DNA of 64,000 nt, from positions 992,001 to 1,056,000 of the forward strand of contig CAWDUQ010000001.1 of assembly GCA_963805495.1 (NCBI GenBank), in the 5' to 3' direction. Numbering within the stretch: position 1 is the first letter of the stretch; each line of letters opens with the position of its first letter. The position numbers and the translations under genes are program-made. The notes beneath the pieces are model-generated. The model had not been told where the DNA came from. It searched no databases and was given only the letters and a program-made list of their open reading frames with translations. The stretch comes from DAHUXD01 sp963805495. GTDB taxonomy: Bacteria > Acidobacteriota > Thermoanaerobaculia > UBA5066 > Gp7-AA6. Below, piece after piece: positions 14,311 through 22,776 of the stretch.

Positions 14311-15621
14311 CTACTTGTAGACGCCGGTGTGGACGGGGAGGCGCGCGGTCGGCGTGCCCGGGGTGAGCGTCGCGAAGGGGGCACCCGATGGGCGGGGCAT
14401 CGCTTCCACGACTTCGTGGAACTTCCGGCGGAACGGGGCGTCGTCGGACCAGTAGTAGGAGCGGGTCGGGCAGGCGCCCTTTTCCGCGCAGACGCCCTCC
14501 ACCGCGCAGCCGTGCGGAAACGACGCGACCTCGCCGCGGCGGGCCATGATCTCGGAGAGCTCGGCGCGAAAGCGCGCGTACGGTTCCCCGAACCAGATCT
14601 CGGCGAGGCTCGAGCGGTGGATGCTGCCGAGGACCGCGCTGGGGTGGTCCTGGAGGATGCAGCAGGTGACCGCATCCCCGTTGGCGTTGAGCGTCATCGA
14701 GTACCAGCCGACGAGGCAGAACTCGTGGAGGCCGGCGACCGCCCGGACCTGCCTTCCGCCGGCATCGGCGAGGTGGCGGAGCTTGACGCGGGCCCGGCGC
14801 GCGAGCGGCGCCCGCGCGAACACCTTGCGGGTCGAGGCCTCGATCCGCTCGGCGATCGACTTCTCCCAGAAGGAGAAGCGCTCGAGACGCTCGAAGTAGT
14901 CCTGCGCGAGGACCTCCTCGTAGGCGAGGAGCATTTCCGAAACGTCGGCCTCGGTCATCGTCGGCATCGGACGCACGGGATAGAGCCCGTTCAGCCAGAA
15001 GCGGTCGGCGCCCGTCTCGCGGAAGACGCGATACATCTCGGGAAGCTGGCGGTAGTTCTCCTTGTAGACGAGGAACTGGACGCGCAGCGTCGTGGAGCTG
15101 CCGGTCTCGCGCTTGATCCGCGCCGCGGCCCGGATGTTCTCGACGACGCGGTCGAAGTTCTTCCCGGCCGTCTGCATCATCGCGGCGTAGGAGCGGGCGT
15201 CGCCGGCGTTCAACGAGACGCAGATCTCGTCGCACCCGGCGGCGTAGAGCGCGCGCACGACGGGCTCGGTCAGCAGGACGCCGTTCGTCGTCACGTCGGC
15301 GATCCGGAGTCCCCGCGCCCCGATCGCGGCGATGAGGGCGGCGGCGTCCTTGCGGAAGAGCGGTTCGCCGCCGCCCATCAGGCGCACGGCCCGGACGCCC
15401 AGCTCGCGCATCTCGTCGAAGAGCCCCTCGAGGCGCTCGCCCGAGAGCTCGAAGTTGCCCGCCCGGATTTCCGAGGTCGAGCAGAAGAAGCAGTCGATGT
15501 TGCAGCGGTCCTGCCAGGAAATCTCGACGACCTTCGGGGGCTGGCGGGCGGGGGCCCCGGCGATGGAGTCGAGGATCGCTCCCTTCTCCTCCGCCGTCAT
15601 GCGTTCCCAGGAGTACGCCAC
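14311..15621 (-). CDS. Radical SAM protein with SPASM-like C-terminus
   Basis: Unassigned radical SAM enzyme of 436 residues. The 4Fe-4S motif C-x3-C-x2-C is at Cys40, Cys44 and Cys47 (CNIDCFFC), followed by a GGGEPLF SAM-binding segment and VTTNGVLL. The C-terminal part carries extra cysteines (ATCC after NGDAV, then C-AVEGVC-EKGAC), resembling the auxiliary cluster-binding SPASM/Twitch regions of PqqE/MoaA-like enzymes that modify peptides, sugars or cofactors. There is no small precursor-peptide gene that I can see next to it. The GTG at 15621 is exactly 6 bases after TAGGAT, implying a leaderless transcript divergent from the YfhO genes. The substrate is unknown. Confidence 0.85.
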   Translation of the reverse strand: MAYSWERMTAEEKGAILDSIAGAPARQPPKVVEISWQDRCNIDCFFCSTSEIRAGNFELSGERLEGLFDEMRELGVRAVRLMGGGEPLFRKDAAALIAAIGARGLRIADVTTNGVLLTEPVVRALYAAGCDEICVSLNAGDARSYAAMMQTAGKNFDRVVENIRAAARIKRETGSSTTLRVQFLVYKENYRQLPEMYRVFRETGADRFWLNGLYPVRPMPTMTEADVSEMLLAYEEVLAQDYFERLERFSFWEKSIAERIEASTRKVFARAPLARRARVKLRHLADAGGRQVRAVAGLHEFCLVGWYSMTLNANGDAVTCCILQDHPSAVLGSIHRSSLAEIWFGEPYARFRAELSEIMARRGEVASFPHGCAVEGVCAEKGACPTRSYYWSDDAPFRRKFHEVVEAMPRPSGAPFATLTPGTPTARLPVHTGVYK

Positions 15622-15627
15622 GACCCC

Positions 15628-15633
15628 ATCCTA
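15628..15633 (-). promoter_or_regulatory. Putative -10 box, radical SAM gene
   Basis: TAGGAT on the minus strand, 6 bases before the GTG start at 15621. It faces away from a TAGAAT box on the plus strand 5 bases to its right, giving a very compact divergent promoter pair. Confidence 0.45.
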
Positions 15634-15638
15634 GCGTC

Positions 15639-15644
15639 TAGAAT
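15639..15644 (+). promoter_or_regulatory. Putative -10 box, YfhO cluster
   Basis: TAGAAT on the plus strand. Six bases after it (15651) an ATC codon stands in the frame of the first YfhO gene, where the paralogues have their start codon. Confidence 0.4.
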
Positions 15645-15701
15645 CCGGGGATCGAAGCTCTCGCGCTCGGGCTGACCTATGCCGCCGCGGCGGCTCTCGC
15701 C

Positions 15702-18035
15702 GTGTGGCTCGCCCGGCGATTCGTGGGCGCCGTCCCGGCGCGGGCCGCGGCGGCCCTCGCGCTGCTGCCGCTCGCCTTCACGGGGGAGGCCGTCCTTCGG
15801 GGCGGGCTGTACGGGCCGGCGGACCTGTATTCGACCTCGGACCCGTGGCGCGCGGGCGCCGAGGCGCGAGGGACGCCGGCTCCCGCCAACCCGATCCTCT
15901 CGGATCTCGCGTTCGCGAACCTTCCCTGGCGGGCCGCCGTTCGGGAGGCCGCCGCGAACGGCCGCTTCCCGTTCTGGAATCGGTTCGTGCTCGCCGGCAA
16001 TCCGCTGCTCGGAACGGCCCAGGCCGGCGTCCTGCATCCGTCGACCTGGCTCGGCCTCTGGCTGCCCGTGCCGCTCTCCTTCACGTTCTCGTGCGCCTTC
16101 ACGCTGTTTCTCGCGCTGCTGTCGGCCTTCCTCTTCTTCTCCGACTTCCGGTTCGGCGCGCGCGCCGCGATGGTCGGCGCCGTCGGCTGGGGCTTCTCGA
16201 CCTACGTGCTCTTCTGGGTCGGTTGGAGCGTGGGCCCGTCGACGGCGACGTTCCCGCTGCTCCTGCTGGGTCTGCGCCGGCTCGCTTGCGCCCCCGGCCG
16301 CGCTTCGATCGGGCTGACGGCCGCGGCGCTGTGCCTGTCGTTCTGCGGAGGGCACCCGGAGTCCTTCTTTCACGGGGCGGCGGCCGGGGCCGTCTACTTC
16401 TTATGGGAGCTCACCGGGGCGCGCGGGAGGGGCGCGGGAACGGCGCTCGGGGCGGCGCTGGGAGCCGGCGGGCTCGCGCTTCTGCTCTCGGGCGTGCAGC
16501 TCCTCCCGCTCCTCGAGGCGATTCCGCGCTCCGCGGAGTATCGCGCTCGCCGCACGGCGCTCGACGCCGGCGGCGGCCGCCAGTCGGTGCCGCTCGCGGA
16601 AGCCGCCCGGCGGCTCCTTCCGGACGTCCTGCCGTTCGCCCATGGGCTCTACGGCAGGAGCCCCGTGCAGACGCCGCGCAACGACGGCTCCGGGATGCCG
16701 CTCGGCTACGCGGGCGCCGTCCTCTTTCCTCTGGCGCTGGCGGGCCTGGGACGCGGCGGGGCCCGCGAGCGCGGGCGTTCGATTTTCCTGGCCTTCGCGC
16801 TCGCCGGTTTCGCCTATGGCGCGAGCGCCCCGGGCCTGCACGATCTGACCGCCCGGCTGCCGGGGTTCGCCCTGGCGCTGAACTACCGGCTCGTATTTCT
16901 CGCGGGCCTCGGGGTTTCGGGCCTGGCCGCGTTCGGAGTCGGCCGCCTCGAGGCCGAGGGCCACGGGCGGAGGCTCGCGGTTTCGGGCGCGGTCGTGGCC
17001 GCCTCTCTTCTGCTCGTGTTTCTCTTCGCGCGGCCGGTGTTCAGGGACCGGGCCCTTCCTTCGGGGTTCGTGACCACGCAGTTCCTCTTCGAGATCGTTC
17101 CGGTCGTCCTGCTCGCGGCCTTTGCGGCGGTGCGAAGGCCGCCGCGACAGGTCGCTTCGGCCGCCATCGTGCTCCTTGCGGGGCAGCGTTTCCTCGAGAT
17201 GCGCGGCGTTTATCCGACGCTCCCGGCCGCCTCGCTCGCGCCCGCTCTCCCGGGCCTCGCCGCGGTCGCGCGCAACGCCGCGGCCGACCCGGCGCGCGTC
17301 GTGGCCGCGGGAACCATTCTCCGGCCCAACGGAGCGACGCTCTATGGGCTCGAGGACGTCCGCGGCTACGAGTCGCTCGTGCTCGACCGTTTCGCGGACA
17401 CCTACCCGCTGTGGTGCCGGGCCCAGCCCGCCTCCTACAACCTGGTGACGGACCTCGGCGCGCCGTTTCTCGGGTTCCTCAACGCGCGCTGGGCCGTCGG
17501 CGGTCCGCGCGACGCACCGCCGCCGGGATGGCGCGAACGGGCCCGCGACGCCGGGATGTCGATTTTCGAAAATCCGCGCGCATTGCCCCGCGCCTTCGTT
17601 CCGCGCCGCGTACGCCTCCAGCCGGACCCGGCGCGGCGCCTGGAGGAGATGTCCAGGGAGGTCGACTTCGGAGAAACCGCCTGGCTCTCCGGGCCCGGCC
17701 GCGCCGACTCCGAAGAGCCGGGCGGGCAGGCGTCGCTCGAGCTGCGCGAGATCGGCCCGGACCTCGTCGTCGAAGCACGGGTCGAGCGGCGGGCTTTCGT
17801 CGCCACCTCGCTGCCCGACTGGCCGGGGTGGCGGGCCGCCGACGGCGGGACCGCGATCCCGCTCGAAACGGTCAACCACGCTTTCGTCGGGTTCTGGCTC
17901 GAGCCCGGGACGCACTCGATCCGCCTCTCCTACCGTCCGCCGTCCTGGTCGCTCGGCCTGGCCGCGTCGGCCGCCGGCCTCCTCGCCTTCGTGTGGATGT
18001 CGGCGGGGCGCCGGGCCTCGCCCGGGCGCGCGTGA
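15702..18035 (+). CDS. YfhO-family membrane protein, paralogue 1
   Basis: Large polytopic membrane protein (777 residues from GTG 15702) of the YfhO/GT-C-like family, thought in Gram-positives to act in lipid-linked sugar transfer. It has a dozen or so predicted membrane helices, the family signature FPFWNRFVLAGNP...HPSTW, the GGHPES motif, and a soluble C-terminal beta-rich domain with P-W-GW and NHAF. The first ATG/GTG/TTG in frame is 15702, but this cuts the first helix. The frame is open back to 15642, and residues from 15651 (codon ATC) align with the N-termini of paralogues 2 and 3. The stop overlaps the next gene's ATG (TGATG). The acceptor and donor are unknown. Confidence 0.85.
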   Translation: MWLARRFVGAVPARAAAALALLPLAFTGEAVLRGGLYGPADLYSTSDPWRAGAEARGTPAPANPILSDLAFANLPWRAAVREAAANGRFPFWNRFVLAGNPLLGTAQAGVLHPSTWLGLWLPVPLSFTFSCAFTLFLALLSAFLFFSDFRFGARAAMVGAVGWGFSTYVLFWVGWSVGPSTATFPLLLLGLRRLACAPGRASIGLTAAALCLSFCGGHPESFFHGAAAGAVYFLWELTGARGRGAGTALGAALGAGGLALLLSGVQLLPLLEAIPRSAEYRARRTALDAGGGRQSVPLAEAARRLLPDVLPFAHGLYGRSPVQTPRNDGSGMPLGYAGAVLFPLALAGLGRGGARERGRSIFLAFALAGFAYGASAPGLHDLTARLPGFALALNYRLVFLAGLGVSGLAAFGVGRLEAEGHGRRLAVSGAVVAASLLLVFLFARPVFRDRALPSGFVTTQFLFEIVPVVLLAAFAAVRRPPRQVASAAIVLLAGQRFLEMRGVYPTLPAASLAPALPGLAAVARNAAADPARVVAAGTILRPNGATLYGLEDVRGYESLVLDRFADTYPLWCRAQPASYNLVTDLGAPFLGFLNARWAVGGPRDAPPPGWRERARDAGMSIFENPRALPRAFVPRRVRLQPDPARRLEEMSREVDFGETAWLSGPGRADSEEPGGQASLELREIGPDLVVEARVERRAFVATSLPDWPGWRAADGGTAIPLETVNHAFVGFWLEPGTHSIRLSYRPPSWSLGLAASAAGLLAFVWMSAGRRASPGRA

Positions 18036-20401
18036 TGCTCGTCGTCGTTCGCTCCGTCGCGGTCTACGGCGCCTCCGCGGCGCTTCTTCTTTGGCTCGCG
18101 CACCGATTCGTCCTTCCCGTGCCCCGGCGGGTCGCGCTTCTGCTCGCCGCCGCGCCGCTCCTCTTCACCGGCCGGGCGATCTTCACCGGCGGGATCTACG
18201 GGCCGGTCGACATCCTCTACGACGCCTATCCGTTCGGCTCGATCCGCCGTGAGCTCTCCGTCGCGGAGGACCGGACCCCGCTCCTCTCCGACATCGTTTA
18301 CCAGCAGATCCCGTGGCGCGCCGCCGTGCGCGAGGCGCTCGCGGAGGGCCGCCTTCCGCTTTGGAACCCGCACGTTCTGGCAGGAGAGCCGCTCGCCGCC
18401 GTCGCGCAGTCGGCCGTCCTGCATCCCGGCACGTTGTTGGGGATGCTGCTCCCGCTGCCGCAGGCCTGGACCTTCGATGTGACGTTGCGGCTCCTGATCG
18501 CTCTCGTCGCGGCGTTTCTCTTTCTGCGCGAGCTCGAATGCGGCCTGACTGCATCGCTCCTCGGCGCCTTCGGCTGGGCGTTCTCGAACTGGATGATCTT
18601 CTATCTCGGCGTGCCGCCGATGGCGGCGGCCGCGCCGGTGCCTCTCCTTCTTCTCGGCGTCCGGCGCATCGCGCGGGAGCCGGCTGCCGGGAGCGCCGGG
18701 ATCGCCGCCGTCGCCGTCGTACTGATCGCGTCGGCCGGGCATCCCGAGACGTTGCTGCACGCGGGATTCGGCGCCGTTCTGTACTTTCTCTTCGAGCTCT
18801 ACGGCGCGCGGAACGGGAAGCGCGGCCGGGCCGTGCTGTGCGCCGCGGGCGCAGCGGCCTTCGGGTTCGGGCTGTCGGCCGTGGTCCTCTGGCCCGTGGC
18901 GGAGGCCCTCCCGCACACTCAGGAGCATCTCCTGCGCAAGAGCTGGTTCGCGAACCAGCCGCGCTCCGTGCCGGCCTCCCGAAGCCTCGCCCGGATGGCG
19001 CCGCAGGTCGTTCCCTACGCCGAAGGGGTCTCCGGACGCGGCCGGGTGTCGGAGCACTTCCACGAGCCTTCGGCCTACGCGGGCGTGCTGCTCTTCCCTC
19101 TCGCCTTCGCGGGTCTCTTCGCGCGGGAACGCGCCCGGTGGTTCTTTCTCGGCATCGGCGCGCTCGGCCTCGCCGTCTGGACGAAGACCCCGGTCGCCGA
19201 CGTGCTGGCGAAACTGCCTCTCTTCGACATTGCCCTGAACGAGCGCCTGCTCCTGTGGGCCCTGCTCGCGCTGTGCGTCCTGGCCGCCCTGGGGGCGGAC
19301 CGGCTCCGCGAGGGCGAGGGTGTCCCGGCCGTGGTCGCGGGCGGATTCGCGACACTCGGGCTCGTTCTCTGGATCTTCGCCCGCGCAGAGCCGCGCCTCT
19401 CGGCGCTCGGCATGCCCGCCGCGTTCGCCCGCGAGAGGCTGCTTCTGCAGGTCGTCCCGCTCGTCGCCGGGATGGGCCTCGTCGCGGTGCTTGCCTTGCG
19501 GCGCCGCGTTTCGCTCGGCCCCGCGGTGCTCCTCGTTCTTCTGGCAGCCTCGCGCGTCCTCGAGGAAGCCGGCACGCACCCCACGATGCCGGGGAGGACG
19601 TTCTATCCGCGTTTCGCGATACTCGACGCGATTCCGCGAGGCTCAGGAGACCGCGTTGCGGGCGTCGGCAACGTGCTCATCCCGAACACGCCTTCCGTCT
19701 ACGGCCTCGACGACGTGCGCGGATACGAGGCCATGACGCTGCGGAGCTTCCGGGAGACCTTTCCGCTGTGGTGCGTCGAGCAACCCGTGTGGTTCAACCG
19801 GATCGAGGATCCAACCCGGCCATTCCTCGCGTTTCTCTCCGCGCGGTGGGTGCTGACGGAGGCCGGCTTTCCGCCTCCCCCGGGCTGGCCCTTGCGGGCG
19901 GAGGGCGCGGGCCTGCGGCTCCTCGAGAACCCGAAGGCCCTTCCGCTCGCCTTCGCGCCCCGCCTGTATCGCAGCGAGCCCGAGCCGGCGCGCCGGCTGG
20001 CGGCACTCGCCTCGATCGAGGACTTCGGCGAGCGTGGGATCGTCGAGGACGGACCGTCGGGTGACTGGATCGAGAACGGCGAGGCGCGCGTCGCGATCGC
20101 TGCCGCGAAAGGAGGGCGGCTCGACATCCGCATCGATGCGCGGGCGCCGGCGCTCGTCGCGGCGTCCCTGCCGGCATGGCCGGGCTGGCGCGCCGAGCTC
20201 GACGGGTCGCGGATTGCCGCGCTCCGCTACAACCACGCGTTTCTGGCGTTCCGGGTGCCGGCCGGACGGCACGTCCTCGCGCTCGCCTACGCTCCCGACG
20301 GGTTCCGCTACGGCTCGGCCGTGAGCCTCGCGTCGCTCGCGGCCGCGACGGCGATCCTCGTGCGCTCCTCCCGAAGAAAACCGGGGGAGAATCCGGAGTA
20401 G
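18035..20401 (+). CDS. YfhO-family membrane protein, paralogue 2
   Basis: Second of three tandem paralogues, 788 residues. Starts MLVVVRSVAVYG with a first helix, then LPLWNPHVLAGEP and GHPETLLHAG in the membrane region, VYGLDDVRGYEAM and NPKALPLAF in the extracytoplasmic part, and the C-terminal P-W-GW...NHAF...Y-PDGFRYG module. ATG overlaps the stop of paralogue 1; the stop shares one base with the GTG of paralogue 3. Translational coupling suggests that the three are made together and may work in one complex or on related substrates. A huge apparent ORF from 15704 in this frame is only the antisense-like shadow of paralogue 1 joined to this gene. Confidence 0.85.
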   Translation: MLVVVRSVAVYGASAALLLWLAHRFVLPVPRRVALLLAAAPLLFTGRAIFTGGIYGPVDILYDAYPFGSIRRELSVAEDRTPLLSDIVYQQIPWRAAVREALAEGRLPLWNPHVLAGEPLAAVAQSAVLHPGTLLGMLLPLPQAWTFDVTLRLLIALVAAFLFLRELECGLTASLLGAFGWAFSNWMIFYLGVPPMAAAAPVPLLLLGVRRIAREPAAGSAGIAAVAVVLIASAGHPETLLHAGFGAVLYFLFELYGARNGKRGRAVLCAAGAAAFGFGLSAVVLWPVAEALPHTQEHLLRKSWFANQPRSVPASRSLARMAPQVVPYAEGVSGRGRVSEHFHEPSAYAGVLLFPLAFAGLFARERARWFFLGIGALGLAVWTKTPVADVLAKLPLFDIALNERLLLWALLALCVLAALGADRLREGEGVPAVVAGGFATLGLVLWIFARAEPRLSALGMPAAFARERLLLQVVPLVAGMGLVAVLALRRRVSLGPAVLLVLLAASRVLEEAGTHPTMPGRTFYPRFAILDAIPRGSGDRVAGVGNVLIPNTPSVYGLDDVRGYEAMTLRSFRETFPLWCVEQPVWFNRIEDPTRPFLAFLSARWVLTEAGFPPPPGWPLRAEGAGLRLLENPKALPLAFAPRLYRSEPEPARRLAALASIEDFGERGIVEDGPSGDWIENGEARVAIAAAKGGRLDIRIDARAPALVAASLPAWPGWRAELDGSRIAALRYNHAFLAFRVPAGRHVLALAYAPDGFRYGSAVSLASLAAATAILVRSSRRKPGENPE

Positions 20402-22776
20402 TGGCCATCGTCGTCCTCCGTTCCCTCGCCGTCTACGGAGCGACGGCCTGGATCGCCCTTTGGCTCGCGAACCGCTTCGCCGCGCCCGTGCGCCGGCGGG
20501 TCGCGATCCTGCTTGCGGCGGCGCCCCTCCTGCTGACGGGCCGGGCTCTCTTGACCGGGGGCGTCATGGCGCCGCTCGACATCGTGTACCAGGCCGAGCC
20601 GTTTCGTGATCTGCGTGCGCGCGAAGGGATCGAGCGCGTCGTCAACCCGCTGCTCGTCGACGTGGTGTCGCAGATGCTTCCGTGGCGGCAGGCGGTCCGC
20701 GATACGGTCTTCGCGGGCCGGCTCCCGCTCTGGAATCCGCACATGTTGTCGGGACAGCCGCTCGCGGCCGACCTGCAGCCGGCCGTGCTCTATCCCGGCA
20801 CGTGGATCGGATTCCTGCTGCCGCTGCCCCAGGCCTGGACGTTCGACCTGACGCTGCGCGTCTTTCTCGCGCTCCTTTTCGGCTATGTCTTTTTCCGGGG
20901 CTCGGGGGCCGGGGAGGCGGCCGCCCTGCTCGGCGCGGCGGCGTGGGGCTTCTCGGATTTCCTCGTCTTCTTCGTGGGATATCCCGTGGCGGCGAGCGTC
21001 GGCCCGTTCCCGCTGCTGCTGCTCGGGCTGCGGCGACTGGCCGAGCACGCGGACCGCCGCGCGGTCGGGCTGACGGTCGCTTCTCTCGTGTTGATCACGG
21101 TGGCGGGGCACCCGGAGACGCTTCTCTTCAGCGTGACCGGCGGCGGGATCGTCTTCCTCTTCGAGCTGGCGCAGGCCCCCGGCGCCCGGCGCCCACGGGC
21201 GCTCGGCCTGGCGCTGCTCTCGGGAGCGCTCGCGCTGGGTCTGACCGCTGTCGTGCTGCTTCCCTTCGCCGAGATCCTCCCGCAGACCTGGCAGCACGCG
21301 GTCCGGCGGCTCCACTACGCGCTCGGCGAGCGTTCCGAGCCGATTCTCGAGAACCTCCGGCGCGTGATCCTCAATCTCGTTCCGTATGCCTACGGCCGGC
21401 TCGGCCAGAGCGAGGTCGTCCCCCGCCTCATGGTCCCCGCCGGTTACGCGGGTGCGATCCTCCTGCCGCTCGCCGCGGCCGGACTGGCCGCCCGGAACCG
21501 GCGCCGCTGGCTCTGGTCGGGCCTCGCCGTCTTCGGGCTCGCGGCCCACGCCCGGCTGTCCGGTTTCACCGAGGGCCTGGTGGCGCTGCCGCTCTTCGAC
21601 ATCGCGGTCCTCGACTACTTCGTGTTCCTCTGGGTCTTCGGCCTGGCCGCGCTCGCGGTCCTCGGAGCGGAGGAATTGCGCGCGGGTCGCGCGACCCGGC
21701 CCTTCGTGCTCGGGGCGATCGCCGCGGTCGTGCTCACGCTCCTGGTTTGCCGTTACCGTGCCGATGGGCTCGCGGCGCTGAAGCTGAGCGTGGGCGACCT
21801 CCGGATCCGGGTGCTGCTGCAGGTCGTCCCCGTCCTCGCCGGGCTCGTCCTCGTCCTCGTCGCGGCACGACGGCGGCGCTTCGGGACGGGCCTCGTCGCC
21901 TCGCTCGCGGTCCTGCTCCTCGCCGCGCGGACCCTGGAGGAGTCAGACGTCTATCCGAACTACCCGGCGGCGGCCTTCTACCCGAAGCTCCACCTGCTCG
22001 ACCCGATCCCGCGCGGCGAACCGGTTCGCATGACCGCGCTCTGGCACGCGTTCACTCCCAACGTGGCCGCGATGTACGGCATCGAGGACGTGCGCGGCTA
22101 CGACGCGATGCTCTTCGCACCCTACGTGGAGACGTTCAACCTCTGGTGCGATCCTCCCGGGCGCTACTTCAGCCGCGTGACCGATCCGACGCGCCCCTTC
22201 CTCTCGTTCCTGAACGTCCGTTACGTCCTGGCGCCGACTGGTGTGGCCGTCCCCGCCGGATGGAAGGTGCTGTCCGAGGAGCACGGCCTGCGTGTGATCG
22301 AGAACCCGAAGGTGCTCGGCCGGGCGTTCGTGCCGCGGCACGTCCTCTGGACCGACGATCCCGGGCGGCACCTGTGGGCGCTGGCGCGCATTCCCGACTT
22401 CGAGAACGACGGGATCGCCGGCGGCAAGGACTCCGGCCGCGTCGGATGGCAGCACAACGGGCCGGCCCGCCTCGAGACGAGGGCCTACACGGGCTCGACT
22501 TTCACTCTCGACGTCGAAGCGCCGGCCGAGACCTTCGTCGGAACGTCGATTCCGGCGTGGAAAGGGTGGAAGCTGTCGATCGACGGCGTTCCCGCCCGCC
22601 TCCATCCGTTCAACCACGCCTTCCTCGGGTTCGAGGCGCCACCCGGCCGACATCGCGCACAGCTGCGCTACCGTCCGGACGGTTTCGCCCGGGGCGCCGC
22701 GATCAGCCTGGCGTCGATTGCGGCGTGCGCGTGGCTCGCCCGGCGGAAGCCGGCCCCGAGCCCGCCGCCGCGATAG
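20401..22776 (+). CDS. YfhO-family membrane protein, paralogue 3
   Basis: Third paralogue, 791 residues from a GTG start that shares one base with the stop of paralogue 2. Same layout: N-terminal helix, LPLWNPHMLSGQP, GHPETLLFSV, MYGIEDVRGYDAM, NPKVLGRAFVPRH, and the final P-WKGW...NHAFLGF...YRPDGFARG domain. The last 74 bases overlap the 3' end of the convergent gene on the other strand. Family assignment is good; enzymatic activity is not established for any of the three. Confidence 0.85.
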   Translation: MAIVVLRSLAVYGATAWIALWLANRFAAPVRRRVAILLAAAPLLLTGRALLTGGVMAPLDIVYQAEPFRDLRAREGIERVVNPLLVDVVSQMLPWRQAVRDTVFAGRLPLWNPHMLSGQPLAADLQPAVLYPGTWIGFLLPLPQAWTFDLTLRVFLALLFGYVFFRGSGAGEAAALLGAAAWGFSDFLVFFVGYPVAASVGPFPLLLLGLRRLAEHADRRAVGLTVASLVLITVAGHPETLLFSVTGGGIVFLFELAQAPGARRPRALGLALLSGALALGLTAVVLLPFAEILPQTWQHAVRRLHYALGERSEPILENLRRVILNLVPYAYGRLGQSEVVPRLMVPAGYAGAILLPLAAAGLAARNRRRWLWSGLAVFGLAAHARLSGFTEGLVALPLFDIAVLDYFVFLWVFGLAALAVLGAEELRAGRATRPFVLGAIAAVVLTLLVCRYRADGLAALKLSVGDLRIRVLLQVVPVLAGLVLVLVAARRRRFGTGLVASLAVLLLAARTLEESDVYPNYPAAAFYPKLHLLDPIPRGEPVRMTALWHAFTPNVAAMYGIEDVRGYDAMLFAPYVETFNLWCDPPGRYFSRVTDPTRPFLSFLNVRYVLAPTGVAVPAGWKVLSEEHGLRVIENPKVLGRAFVPRHVLWTDDPGRHLWALARIPDFENDGIAGGKDSGRVGWQHNGPARLETRAYTGSTFTLDVEAPAETFVGTSIPAWKGWKLSIDGVPARLHPFNHAFLGFEAPPGRHRAQLRYRPDGFARGAAISLASIAACAWLARRKPAPSPPPR

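Noticed and set aside
15704..20401. An apparent 1565-residue fusion protein
   Set aside because: The first half is an out-of-frame reading of YfhO paralogue 1 (Arg/Ala/Gly-rich), only the second half (from 18035) is paralogue 2. Stop and start codons of the real genes overlap normally.
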